Shown here one piece after another: positions 50,783 to 58,906 of a stretch of 64,000 nucleotides of DNA. A program made the translations under genes and the position numbers. The notes beneath the pieces were generated by a model. It searched no databases, had not been told where the DNA came from, and worked only from the letters and a program-made list of their open reading frames with translations. Within the stretch, counting starts at the first letter, position 1; the number at the start of each line of letters is the position of its first letter. The stretch comes from JANQTF01 sp041741415 (GTDB lineage: Bacteria > Bacteroidota > Bacteroidia > J057): positions 83,367-147,366 of the forward strand of contig JBGSKC010000080.1 in the NCBI GenBank assembly GCA_041741415.1, given 5' to 3'.

Positions 50783-52240
50783 ATGAAACCCTGCATTAAA
50801 TCCGAATACGCTCCGCTGAAGAAAGTTCTCGTTCACACACCCGGCCCCGAGCATGCACAGCTCATTCCCTGGGAGGGCGACCACCATTTGATGGGGCCCA
50901 TGCCGCGGGTCCATAGCGAGTTGAAGCGTGACCACGAGGACCTCAAAAACTTCGTTTCCCAGGAAATCGGGGCCGAGCATGTACTAGAGCTGAGCAAATT
51001 GCTGGAGGAAATTTTCGACAACTCCGACGGCAGGCGCAGGCTGCAGATTCTGCGCGACACCCTGCATGGCACCGCCGAAAATTATGTCGATCATTTGCAG
51101 GCCCGGGGCATCAAGCTCGAAAGCTATGAGAGCCGCCGACTTGTGAAAGACCTCATCTGCGGATACCCGCGCAAGCTCACCCTCAACAATGGCCGTTTGC
51201 CTAAAATCATCATTCCCCCCAAGCGGGAACTGATGTGGGTGCGCGACTCTGCCGCCACCACGCCCTGCGGCGTGATGATTTGCTCCATGGCCTCGCCCCG
51301 GCGGCTTCCTGAGCCTACGCTTGTCCGTTCCATTTTCAAATACCACCCCATGTTCGACGAAGGCAGCATCTTCTTTGACATGGTTGAATTTCACCGCCAG
51401 CTCGACGAAGATGACACCTGGAGCGGGCTGGATTCTCCCTTTCTCATGGAAGGCGGGAACGTGCTGGTGCTGAGCGAAACAGCCCTGGCAATTGGGGTGG
51501 GCAAGCACGACTTTCTGTATTCCAACCGCACCACCCGCCCGGCTTTCGAGTTGCTCGTTCAGAAATTATTTGAACACGACCGAAGCCAGAAGCTGGAGCG
51601 TATCTACATGGTCAACGTGCCCGACCTTCGCGGCTTCATCCACCTCGACACCGTTTTCAACATGGTGGGGCCCAAATCGGCAATCGTGATGCCCTATATT
51701 TTTGGCCATCCCGACCCCATTGTGGAGGAGAGCGCCACCCGGGTCCTGCAGCGCTTTGTGGGCTACCTGCGCAAAACCATGGCGGTGAACCAGACCGACC
51801 TGAGCAAAATCCCCAGCCGCGACATTTTCGACTATGCAGGCCGGGTGGAGGTATATGACCGTGATTACATCCGGAAAACAGGCAAAGTGACCCGTTTGCC
51901 CCAGCCTTCCCGCTATTTTCTCGACCAGCTGGTGGAAGATGGCTTGCTGGACCTCAACAATGTGACCTGGATTGGTGGCGACATGGAAGATTATGTTTCG
52001 CCATACGAGCACCTGAAAGTGGCCCTTTTCGACCAGCACAACATGGCAGGAAACGTGTTCACAGTCAAGCCATTTCGGGCTGTAGCCTACCATCGGAATG
52101 CCCGAACCGTGGGTTCCCTGGCAAGCCACATGAAAGAGCTTTCTCCTGATGCCCACCTTGAGCTCATGTCGTCGAATGAAATTCGCACAGACAATGGCGG
52201 CCCTCACTGCCTCACCATGCCGTTGCTGCGCGAAGAATGA
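50783..52240 (+). CDS. arcA: Arginine deiminase (long form)
   Basis: A 485-residue enzyme that hydrolyses L-arginine to citrulline and ammonia. Active-site motifs are RD at 154-155, the EGGN loop at 223-226 (usually EGGD), HLDTV near 287-291, and GGPHC at 472-476, with Cys476 as the nucleophile and His287 as partner. The enzyme is about 70 residues longer than the usual 405-420. The extra residues are mainly between 60 and 140 and between 310 and 370 (GYLRKTMAVNQTDLSKIPSRDIFDYAGRVEVYDRDYIRKTGK). Together with ctlX it would form a route arginine to citrulline to ornithine. No ornithine carbamoyltransferase or carbamate kinase gene is near, unlike the classical arc operon. Confidence 0.9.
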   Translation: MKPCIKSEYAPLKKVLVHTPGPEHAQLIPWEGDHHLMGPMPRVHSELKRDHEDLKNFVSQEIGAEHVLELSKLLEEIFDNSDGRRRLQILRDTLHGTAENYVDHLQARGIKLESYESRRLVKDLICGYPRKLTLNNGRLPKIIIPPKRELMWVRDSAATTPCGVMICSMASPRRLPEPTLVRSIFKYHPMFDEGSIFFDMVEFHRQLDEDDTWSGLDSPFLMEGGNVLVLSETALAIGVGKHDFLYSNRTTRPAFELLVQKLFEHDRSQKLERIYMVNVPDLRGFIHLDTVFNMVGPKSAIVMPYIFGHPDPIVEESATRVLQRFVGYLRKTMAVNQTDLSKIPSRDIFDYAGRVEVYDRDYIRKTGKVTRLPQPSRYFLDQLVEDGLLDLNNVTWIGGDMEDYVSPYEHLKVALFDQHNMAGNVFTVKPFRAVAYHRNARTVGSLASHMKELSPDAHLELMSSNEIRTDNGGPHCLTMPLLREE

Positions 52241-52311
52241 GCCTTCGCACGATTTCCCGCTTCCAACTTTCCCGAATTCCCGTAACTTTCGATTCAAAAG
52301 TTTTCACGCCC

Positions 52312-52773
52312 ATGTCATCGATTCTCGCTTCCCTGCGGACCCTTTCTGAAGAAGACCAGGAACTGCTGTACCAGGCTCCCGCCATTGTGACCGTGCTGGT
52401 TGCCGGTGCTGATCAACACATTGACCATCGCGAGCAAGCGCTGGCTCAAAAGCTGGTGAACTACCGCACCTTTACGGCAGACAGCGTTCTGCACGACTAC
52501 TACGAAGAGGCCAACAGCCGATTTGAGGGTAGTTTGCAGGAGCTGATGGCTGCATGGTCGCCCGAAACAGGCCAGCGTGCCATGAGCCAGTTGCTCGAAG
52601 AAGTTGGCGATGTGCTGCTTCAATTGCCAGAAGAACACGCCGGGGCTTTGAAAGAAAGCCTGCGCAGCTTCGCAAAAAAAGTGGCAGAGGTGGATGGTGG
52701 CTTCCTCCACATGGGAGGCATATCGGCTGCTGAACGGAACGTAATTGACCTCAGGGAGCTGGACGTGGAATAA
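52312..52773 (+). CDS. TerB-like helical protein
   Basis: A 153-residue protein (start ATG at 52312; the frame is open upstream but the residues there are not protein-like). It is helical and shows VLVAGADQHIDHREQALAQKL and FAKKVAEVDGGFLHMGGISAAERNVIDL, two acidic DxxxxxxE motifs typical of the TerB/tellurite-resistance-like fold that binds metal. The exact role is unknown; no other ter gene is nearby. It starts 71 bases after the arginine deiminase stop. A strong hairpin terminator follows at 52853-52890. Confidence 0.72.
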   Translation: MSSILASLRTLSEEDQELLYQAPAIVTVLVAGADQHIDHREQALAQKLVNYRTFTADSVLHDYYEEANSRFEGSLQELMAAWSPETGQRAMSQLLEEVGDVLLQLPEEHAGALKESLRSFAKKVAEVDGGFLHMGGISAAERNVIDLRELDVE

Positions 52774-52852
52774 GGCTCCGCAAAATGGCAGCTGTGAGTT
52801 TCCGCCCAGGCCTGAAGTCGTGCGCTGAACCTCCAACAAAATTTACAATGCT

Positions 52853-52890
52853 GTTCCCAGCCAATCGTGATTGGCTGGGAACTTTTTTTT
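52853..52890 (+). terminator. Strong intrinsic terminator
   Basis: A 14-bp stem (52853-52866 and 52869-52882; the loop is effectively shorter, opening the central AT pairs), followed by eight T. It terminates the TerB-like gene transcript. Confidence 0.85.
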
Positions 52891-52973
52891 ATAAAATAGT
52901 TCACCAAGACTATATGGAAAATCCCAATGCTGCCTATCTTGTGTCAGATATCATTCCTTAACTTTCCTTCGCT

Positions 52974-54866
52974 ATGTTTCGCACAGCCATGACTACCCTG
53001 TTGCTGGCTGGGGTTTTGTTTCCCCTGCATGCTCAAAATCCGGACTGGGTTCCAACGAAAGAGGCTTTCTCAATTCGATACAACCAGTTTGAAGATCCTT
53101 ATGCCGTCAATCTGCTCAACTTTGGCACCACCTTCGCCTCCATGGCGGGGATGAATACCAAATTTGAACGGCGGATACACATCCTCAAAGAAACAGGAAG
53201 AAGCCTTGGAGAGGTGGAGCTGTACTTTTCGGAGGGCAGTCAGCTCACGGTAGGGAAAGCTTCTTCTTTTCGCCTGAATGAGCAGGGCGAAGTGGTGGCC
53301 AGCGAAATGAAACTCAATGCTATCATCAGGGAGAAAGTGGATGAAGACACCTGGGTGGCCAAATTTACCATCCCGGACGTGCAGGTAGGATCCATCATTC
53401 ACTACACCTACGAAAGAACCGAAAAGAGCTTTTTCTCCTTTACCTGGCGCTTTCAGGACCAAATTCCTACCCTGAAAAGCGAGTTTTCCTTCTTCCAGGG
53501 CCCGAGCCTTTCGTTTGCCTACGTTGCGCTGGGAATCATGACAGATCAGATCCGGATTGAAGATCTTACCTATGTTTTGACCGACATTCCGGCTGCCACA
53601 GTGGAGCAGTATGTGCCAAATGAAGGCAATTACCAGCCTACCCTCCGGTTCCAGCTGGCCCGTTGGCTCAACCCCCAAACCAATCGCATTGAGCCGGTTT
53701 TTGAAGACTGGGCTTTATTTGGAAAAGAACTCCTGGACAGAGACGATATGAAAGTGAGCAAGGGGGATTTCAGGCAGCTTGCGGAGCTGGCCCAGCCCCG
53801 AATTGCCTTACAAACAGACTCTCTGGAGCAGGCCAGGGCCTTGTTTCGCTATGTTCAGAAAGAGATTGCCTGGGATGACTCCTATGCTGTGGTGCCAGAT
53901 CAGGGGCCGCTCGAGGCATTCAAAGAAGGCCGCGGAACCTCCGCCGATATCAACCACGCCCTCGTATCGATCCTGCAGGCAGCAGGCCTGGATGCCCACC
54001 ATGCGCTTGTTGGCACCCGCGGCCACAGCATCATGATCCCTGATTTTCCGCTAGCTTTCCAGTTCAACACCATGCTGGCCTACCTGCGGGTGGGCGGCAA
54101 AATCTATGCGCTCGACGCCACTGATCCTGAGCGTCCATTTGAACTGCCCGCCCGCTCAACCCTCAACCAGCAGTTTCTCGTGGTGGCATCAGGAAACTGT
54201 CGCTGGGAACCAATCCCCATCTCCCAGCAGAGCGGTCATTCCGTATTTGGGTTGCTGCAGATCGACCCTAATGGGCGGCTTACAGGCAAGCTGACTCTCA
54301 CCCAGAAGGGCTACGACGCAGTCACTTCGCGCCATATCATCAAAGAAGACGGCATTGACGCCTATTGGGACTGGAGGCTGGACGACGACGTGCCCAGGGA
54401 GGTCATCAAAAGCCACCAGATCAAGGGCCTTGGGAGCCCTGACTCGGCAGTGTCGGTAGTGCTGGAGCTCGACTGGGAAGGCTACGCCATGGCAGCCGGC
54501 GATTTTCTCTACCTGCAACCCCTTGTGGTTGACCGCCTGGAAGAAAACCCCTTCCTCGACAGCACGCGGGTGTACCCGATTGACTTCGGCTACCCCGAAA
54601 GCAATAGCCTGCGGCTATCTTACCTGGTGCCGGAAGGCTACCAGCTGGATGAAGCTCCCGGAAACAGCCAGATTTCTCTTCCAGACAAAGCCCTCGCTTT
54701 TACTTACATGGCCACCAATGATGAGAACATGATCAACGTCATGAACAAGTACGACCAACGGCAATCCTTCTTTGAGCCGTTTGAGTACCCGCAGCTCAAG
54801 CAGGTATACGACATGATCATGGCCCGCCACGGCCAGCAGTTAGTTCTTAAAAAAGTGCAGCCTTAA
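52974..54866 (+). CDS. DUF3857 protein with inactive transglutaminase-like domain
   Basis: A 630-residue secreted protein. A signal peptide (1-20) is followed by a DUF3857 domain (about 50-210) and a transglutaminase-like domain (about 270-390). The catalytic triad is broken: the Cys position in the GxGxCK motif is Ser323 (GRGTSADIN), and the His position is Thr366 (FNTMLAYL instead of FNHVILCL). Asp381 (ALDATD) is kept. It is therefore predicted to be catalytically dead and to bind substrate or partner protein. The C-terminal half is beta-rich. It is followed 18 bases later by a paralogue with an intact triad. Confidence 0.85.
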   Translation: MFRTAMTTLLLAGVLFPLHAQNPDWVPTKEAFSIRYNQFEDPYAVNLLNFGTTFASMAGMNTKFERRIHILKETGRSLGEVELYFSEGSQLTVGKASSFRLNEQGEVVASEMKLNAIIREKVDEDTWVAKFTIPDVQVGSIIHYTYERTEKSFFSFTWRFQDQIPTLKSEFSFFQGPSLSFAYVALGIMTDQIRIEDLTYVLTDIPAATVEQYVPNEGNYQPTLRFQLARWLNPQTNRIEPVFEDWALFGKELLDRDDMKVSKGDFRQLAELAQPRIALQTDSLEQARALFRYVQKEIAWDDSYAVVPDQGPLEAFKEGRGTSADINHALVSILQAAGLDAHHALVGTRGHSIMIPDFPLAFQFNTMLAYLRVGGKIYALDATDPERPFELPARSTLNQQFLVVASGNCRWEPIPISQQSGHSVFGLLQIDPNGRLTGKLTLTQKGYDAVTSRHIIKEDGIDAYWDWRLDDDVPREVIKSHQIKGLGSPDSAVSVVLELDWEGYAMAAGDFLYLQPLVVDRLEENPFLDSTRVYPIDFGYPESNSLRLSYLVPEGYQLDEAPGNSQISLPDKALAFTYMATNDENMINVMNKYDQRQSFFEPFEYPQLKQVYDMIMARHGQQLVLKKVQP

Positions 54867-54884
54867 CCCGTTACGCCCCCTCCA

Positions 54885-56786
54885 ATGAAACAGTCCATCC
54901 TGATCCTGATCGCTCTGATGGCAGGCAGCTTGTCTGCCGCCGGAGAATGGCCCGCCTCAGCCATTCCAGCCTCCCTTCGGACAGACGCCTACGCCGTCAT
55001 TCGATCCTATACCACAGAAATTGTGATCAGGGAAGAAGACAAAGCGATCATGAGGGTAACCAGGGTCGTGACCGTGCTCGATGAAAAAGGAAAGGAGTAT
55101 GGCTTTTTTTCTCAGCCCTACGACAAGTTGCGCAAGATCAGATCTGCAACGGTTCGCCTCCTTGATGCCGAAGGAAAGGAAGAAAAAAGGGTGCCGATGA
55201 AAGATATGAACGATGTGATGGCCAATAGCTCCAGTTTCGCCACTGATGACCGGTTCATCTTCATCCAATACAGCAACACCGAATTTCCCTACACAGTGGT
55301 CATGGAATACGAACTGGAGCTGTCTAATCTATTTTTGGTCAACACCTGGCAACCACAATCCGGCGAACATCTTTCGGTTGAGCAGGCAAGCATCACGGTG
55401 GATCTGCCTTTGGCCAACAACCTGAATTTCCACACGCTTGCTTTTGACGCCCAGCCCAATCACCCCACAGTGGGCAACCGCCATCAGTATGCCTGGCGAC
55501 TGAGCCAACTGCCTGCCCTGAAAGACGAGGTCTGGTCGCCAGCCTGGGAGCATTTGGTCCCAACGCTTTACCTCGTTCCGGCAAAATTTGAAGCAGAAGG
55601 CATATCTGGCCAATCCGACTCCTGGGCCAGCCTGGGAGCCTTTTTTTACCAGCTCAACGATGGCCGCCAAAGCCTGCCCGCCGACCTCAGGGAGAAGGTC
55701 CACAAGTTGGCGGATGGACTGGAAAGTCCCCGGGAAAAGGCAGAAGCGCTTTATCGCTACACCCAACAGAACACCCGCTACGTCAGCATTCAGCTGGGAA
55801 TCGGAGGCTGGCAAACCTTTGATGCCAAATATGTCCATGAAACTGGCTACGGCGATTGCAAGGCCCTCACCAACTTCATGAAATCCATGCTGATGGAAGT
55901 CGGGATTGAGTCGCATGTGGCGCTGGTACGGGCTGGCGACGATGCCCAGCCGATCCAAACTGCCTTCCCCAGCAACCAGTTCAATCACGTAATTCTCTGC
56001 CTTCCCTTCAACGGCGACACCACCTGGCTCGAATGCACCTCGGCCACCCACCCATTCGGCTACCTGGGCGATTTTACCGAAGGCAGGCACGTGCTGCTCA
56101 TGACGCCAAAGGGCGGTAAGCTCACCCAAACCCCAGCCTTCACTACCGAAATCAATTACCGCACCCGAACGGCCCATGTCACCCTCAAGCCCGATGGCAG
56201 CGCCCGGATGGAGGTTCTGGTTCATGCTTCCGGCTTTCAGGAAACCTATTTGAGGGCATTGGCCTACCAGGGAAATCGCCAGGCACAGGAAAAATATGTG
56301 CGCGGGCTCATCGCCCTGGGCAGCTACGAACTCCTTGATTTCTCCCTGAGCGAAGGCCCCGCCGGACCGAGCCCGTCTATGGTCCTCACCTACACACTGG
56401 AATCCAGGCAGTTAGCCTCTGCGATGGGCAAAAGGCTCTTTCTGCCCATGAATATGTTGGAATCTCCCTGGCCAACCCTTGATGCCACCGAACGAAAGCT
56501 GCCCATCGAGATCGCAAACAGCTTCATCGATACCGACACGGTTTATTTTCATTTGCCGGCAGGCTTTGTGCTGGAAGCTCAGCCGGGCCCGGCAGAGAAA
56601 GAAACCGTCTTCGGCAAATACGAGATTGATATTGCGGTGGAGTCGGAGCAGGAAATTCGCTTTGTGAGAAGGCTGGAAATGAGCAAAATGCGCCTCCCGG
56701 CCAGTTACTCAGAGGAAATGCGGAGCTTTCTGAATGAGATTAACCGGGGAGACAAGCAAAAAATGGTGCTGAACAACCGTTCCTAA
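54885..56786 (+). CDS. DUF3857 protein with intact transglutaminase-like domain
   Basis: A 633-residue secreted protein, paralogue of the upstream gene. Signal peptide 1-19. The DUF3857 domain (about 40-210) is followed by a transglutaminase-like domain with Cys325 in YGDCKALTNFM, His368 in FNHVIL and Glu383 in WLECTS. These are the expected catalytic positions, so this copy may cross-link or hydrolyse peptide bonds. The pairing of one catalytic and one degenerate copy is the notable point. 18 bases separate the two genes and they are surely an operon. Function in the family is unknown. Confidence 0.87.
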   Translation: MKQSILILIALMAGSLSAAGEWPASAIPASLRTDAYAVIRSYTTEIVIREEDKAIMRVTRVVTVLDEKGKEYGFFSQPYDKLRKIRSATVRLLDAEGKEEKRVPMKDMNDVMANSSSFATDDRFIFIQYSNTEFPYTVVMEYELELSNLFLVNTWQPQSGEHLSVEQASITVDLPLANNLNFHTLAFDAQPNHPTVGNRHQYAWRLSQLPALKDEVWSPAWEHLVPTLYLVPAKFEAEGISGQSDSWASLGAFFYQLNDGRQSLPADLREKVHKLADGLESPREKAEALYRYTQQNTRYVSIQLGIGGWQTFDAKYVHETGYGDCKALTNFMKSMLMEVGIESHVALVRAGDDAQPIQTAFPSNQFNHVILCLPFNGDTTWLECTSATHPFGYLGDFTEGRHVLLMTPKGGKLTQTPAFTTEINYRTRTAHVTLKPDGSARMEVLVHASGFQETYLRALAYQGNRQAQEKYVRGLIALGSYELLDFSLSEGPAGPSPSMVLTYTLESRQLASAMGKRLFLPMNMLESPWPTLDATERKLPIEIANSFIDTDTVYFHLPAGFVLEAQPGPAEKETVFGKYEIDIAVESEQEIRFVRRLEMSKMRLPASYSEEMRSFLNEINRGDKQKMVLNNRS

Positions 56787-56874
56787 AGCTTCCGGTTTCG
56801 GAAAATTTCATTACTTTCCCTGTTAACTGGCGAAGAGCTGCTCTCCGTCGGTCTCAACCCCCTCATGCCCTCCC

Positions 56875-58464
56875 ATGGTCAAGGAATTTCTCTCCCTGGC
56901 AGATCAGGCCAATGTATCGGACCTGCTGCGAAAATCATCGCCCGCCAAGCCTGCCGTTCAGTCCTTGCAACATGCCCTTCACTTGCTGGGCTACGGAAAA
57001 TTGCTTCAATGGGAGCGATTTGGTGCCGACGGCGATTTTGGCAACAGCACCATTGCTGCACTCGCCCAATTTGCCGAACGCAATAACCTGCCCTTCGATG
57101 GCGTGCAGGTAACCCCAGACATTGCCGCTGCCATGGCGAGGCTCCTGCTCCTAGTCGAAGACCTGCGGGTGCTGGCAAAAATCCAGCAGGGCGGAAGCCC
57201 GGAAGCAATTCTATTTAAGAAAACCGGAGCCAACTCCTCCGTGCAGGCCCTTCAGCGCATCCTCAACTCCCTCGGTTGGGGCGCCCAATTGAATTGGGAG
57301 CGGTTTGGCGCCGATGGCGACTATGGTCAATCCACTACCGAAGCCGTGAAAGCCTTTGGCACCAACGTTGGCATCGCCACTGATGGCAACAAAATGAGCG
57401 CCCCGCTGATCAAACACCTGGTTCAGCTCGTGGCCGACCGCTTCGGCGACGACTGGAAACCTGCCGCAGAGTCCACCACCTTCTCCAGCCAGCAACCCAA
57501 CCAGCGCATTCTATTGCCTGCAGGGTTGAAGCCCTACAAAAAGGGCATCTACACCGTTGGCAACCGGCCAGCCAAAGATTTTCTCGAAAGCCAGCCCGCC
57601 GAACTGGCTTCCATGAACATCACCGAATCTCTCCAGCGGGTCATGATCGCCGTTTCAGTCAATGAGGGCAACCTCGATGCCGTGAATACCTGGGACAATT
57701 CGTTCATGACCTTCGGCATGTTTCAATGGACCATCGGGGCGGGAACCGATAAGGGAGAGCTGCCTGCCTTGCTCAAAAAGCTGAAAGAAAAGGCCCCATC
57801 GGTGTTTCAAAGCCTGTTTGGCGTTCATGGCCTGGACGTTGCCGACGAACAGACTAATTCCACCTACGGCTACCTGAAGCTGGATGGCGTGCTAGTTCAA
57901 TCACTGGACATGAAGGAAAGGCTGAGATCAAACGAATGGGCCATCCGGTTTTTTGAAGCTGGCCAGGATCCGATGCTTCAGGCTGTTCAGATCGTTCACT
58001 CTGCCGACCGCCTCAAAAACTTTTACTGGAAGGACAAGGCAGGCGGGCATTTACTTTCCGACCTTGTGACCTCAGAGTTTGGCGTGGCCCTGCTGCTTGA
58101 TAACCACGTGAACCGACCCGGCTACGTGAAAGCCTGCGTGGAAAAAGCCTTCAAGCGTGTGGCCCTGCCGCATCCCTCTGGCTGGGGCGATGCAGAAGAA
58201 GCCAAATTGCTCGATGCCTATCTCGCCATTCGCAACACCCACCCCGACGATGGCAATCCCAACAAACCCATGACCGACGCCGCGAAACGGGCTGACCGCA
58301 ACAAGCGGCTTGTGGAGCAGGGGAAGCTCATGACAACCCGCGGCAGCTTCGTGTTTGAGAGCACCAAATCACGCAGCCTGCTCGACACCAGCAACGTACC
58401 CGACGGCTACAACGCCGATCTCTTCCCCGAAATCGTGGAGGAAAAAACGCCGATGCCGTGGTAG
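56875..58464 (+). CDS. Peptidoglycan-binding protein with lysozyme-like domain
   Basis: A 529-residue protein without a signal peptide. Two N-terminal repeats (about 24-75 and 120-170) show the peptidoglycan_binding_1 pattern with the shared element WERFGADGD(F/Y)G-x-ST. A domain from about 245 has SVNEGNLDAVNTWDNSFMTFGMFQW, with Glu264 placed like the catalytic Glu of lysozyme/transglycosylase domains, and a helical remainder (VHSADRLKNFYWKD, LNHVNRPGYVKACVEKAF-like). The lack of a signal peptide suggests export by a non-Sec route (contractile injection or phage-like particle) or cytoplasmic handling; no such genes are in the window. It ends at the repeat array. Confidence 0.75.
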   Translation: MVKEFLSLADQANVSDLLRKSSPAKPAVQSLQHALHLLGYGKLLQWERFGADGDFGNSTIAALAQFAERNNLPFDGVQVTPDIAAAMARLLLLVEDLRVLAKIQQGGSPEAILFKKTGANSSVQALQRILNSLGWGAQLNWERFGADGDYGQSTTEAVKAFGTNVGIATDGNKMSAPLIKHLVQLVADRFGDDWKPAAESTTFSSQQPNQRILLPAGLKPYKKGIYTVGNRPAKDFLESQPAELASMNITESLQRVMIAVSVNEGNLDAVNTWDNSFMTFGMFQWTIGAGTDKGELPALLKKLKEKAPSVFQSLFGVHGLDVADEQTNSTYGYLKLDGVLVQSLDMKERLRSNEWAIRFFEAGQDPMLQAVQIVHSADRLKNFYWKDKAGGHLLSDLVTSEFGVALLLDNHVNRPGYVKACVEKAFKRVALPHPSGWGDAEEAKLLDAYLAIRNTHPDDGNPNKPMTDAAKRADRNKRLVEQGKLMTTRGSFVFESTKSRSLLDTSNVPDGYNADLFPEIVEEKTPMPW

Positions 58465-58481
58465 TGGGGAGGAGGGAGATT

Positions 58482-58905
58482 CTGTTCCAGGGCAGACACG
58501 CAGGTCTGCCCCTACTCCTATTTGGCGGAAAAAATGTAGGGGCGAACCTATGTGTTCGCCCAAAGACTGGGTGTTCGCCCAAAACTGTTCCAGGGCAGAC
58601 ACGCAGGTCTGCCCCTACATTCCTATTTGGCGGAAAAAATGTAGGGGCGAACCTATGTGTTCGCCCAAAACTGTTCCAGGGCAGACACGCAGGCCTGCCC
58701 CTGCATTCCTATTTGGCGGAAAAAATGTAGGGGCGAACCTATGTGTTCGCCAAAAGACTGGGTGTTCGCCCAAAACTGTTCCAGGGCAGACACGCAGGTC
58801 TGCCCCTACATTCCTGTTTGGCGGAAAAAATGTAGGGGCGAACCTATGTGTTCGCCAAAAGACTATGTGTTCGCCCAAAAACTATGTGTTCGCCCAAAAA
58901 CTACT
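58482..58905. repeat. Four-unit intergenic repeat array with nested inverted repeats
   Basis: Four direct repeats start at 58482, 58585, 58671 and 58776; the unit is about 86 bp plus variable endings (103, 86, 105 and 130 bp). Each unit has two hairpins, GGGCAGAC-loop-GTCTGCCC and GGGCGAAC-loop-GTTCGCCC, and a third overlapping inverted repeat GCCCCTACAT / ATGTAGGGGC between them. The third is mutually exclusive with the first two. A 19-bp tandem duplicate (58862-58880, 58881-58899) ends the array. It lies between the convergent lysozyme-like and feoB genes. All four copies are nearly identical. Similar families of intergenic palindromes occur in many genomes; a link to a transposase cannot be seen here. 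Confidence 0.9.
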
Positions 58906-58906
58906 A

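Noticed and set aside
52974..54866. First DUF3857 gene as a pseudogene
   Set aside because: The frame is complete with signal peptide and full length; loss of two catalytic residues is better read as an inactive paralogue.
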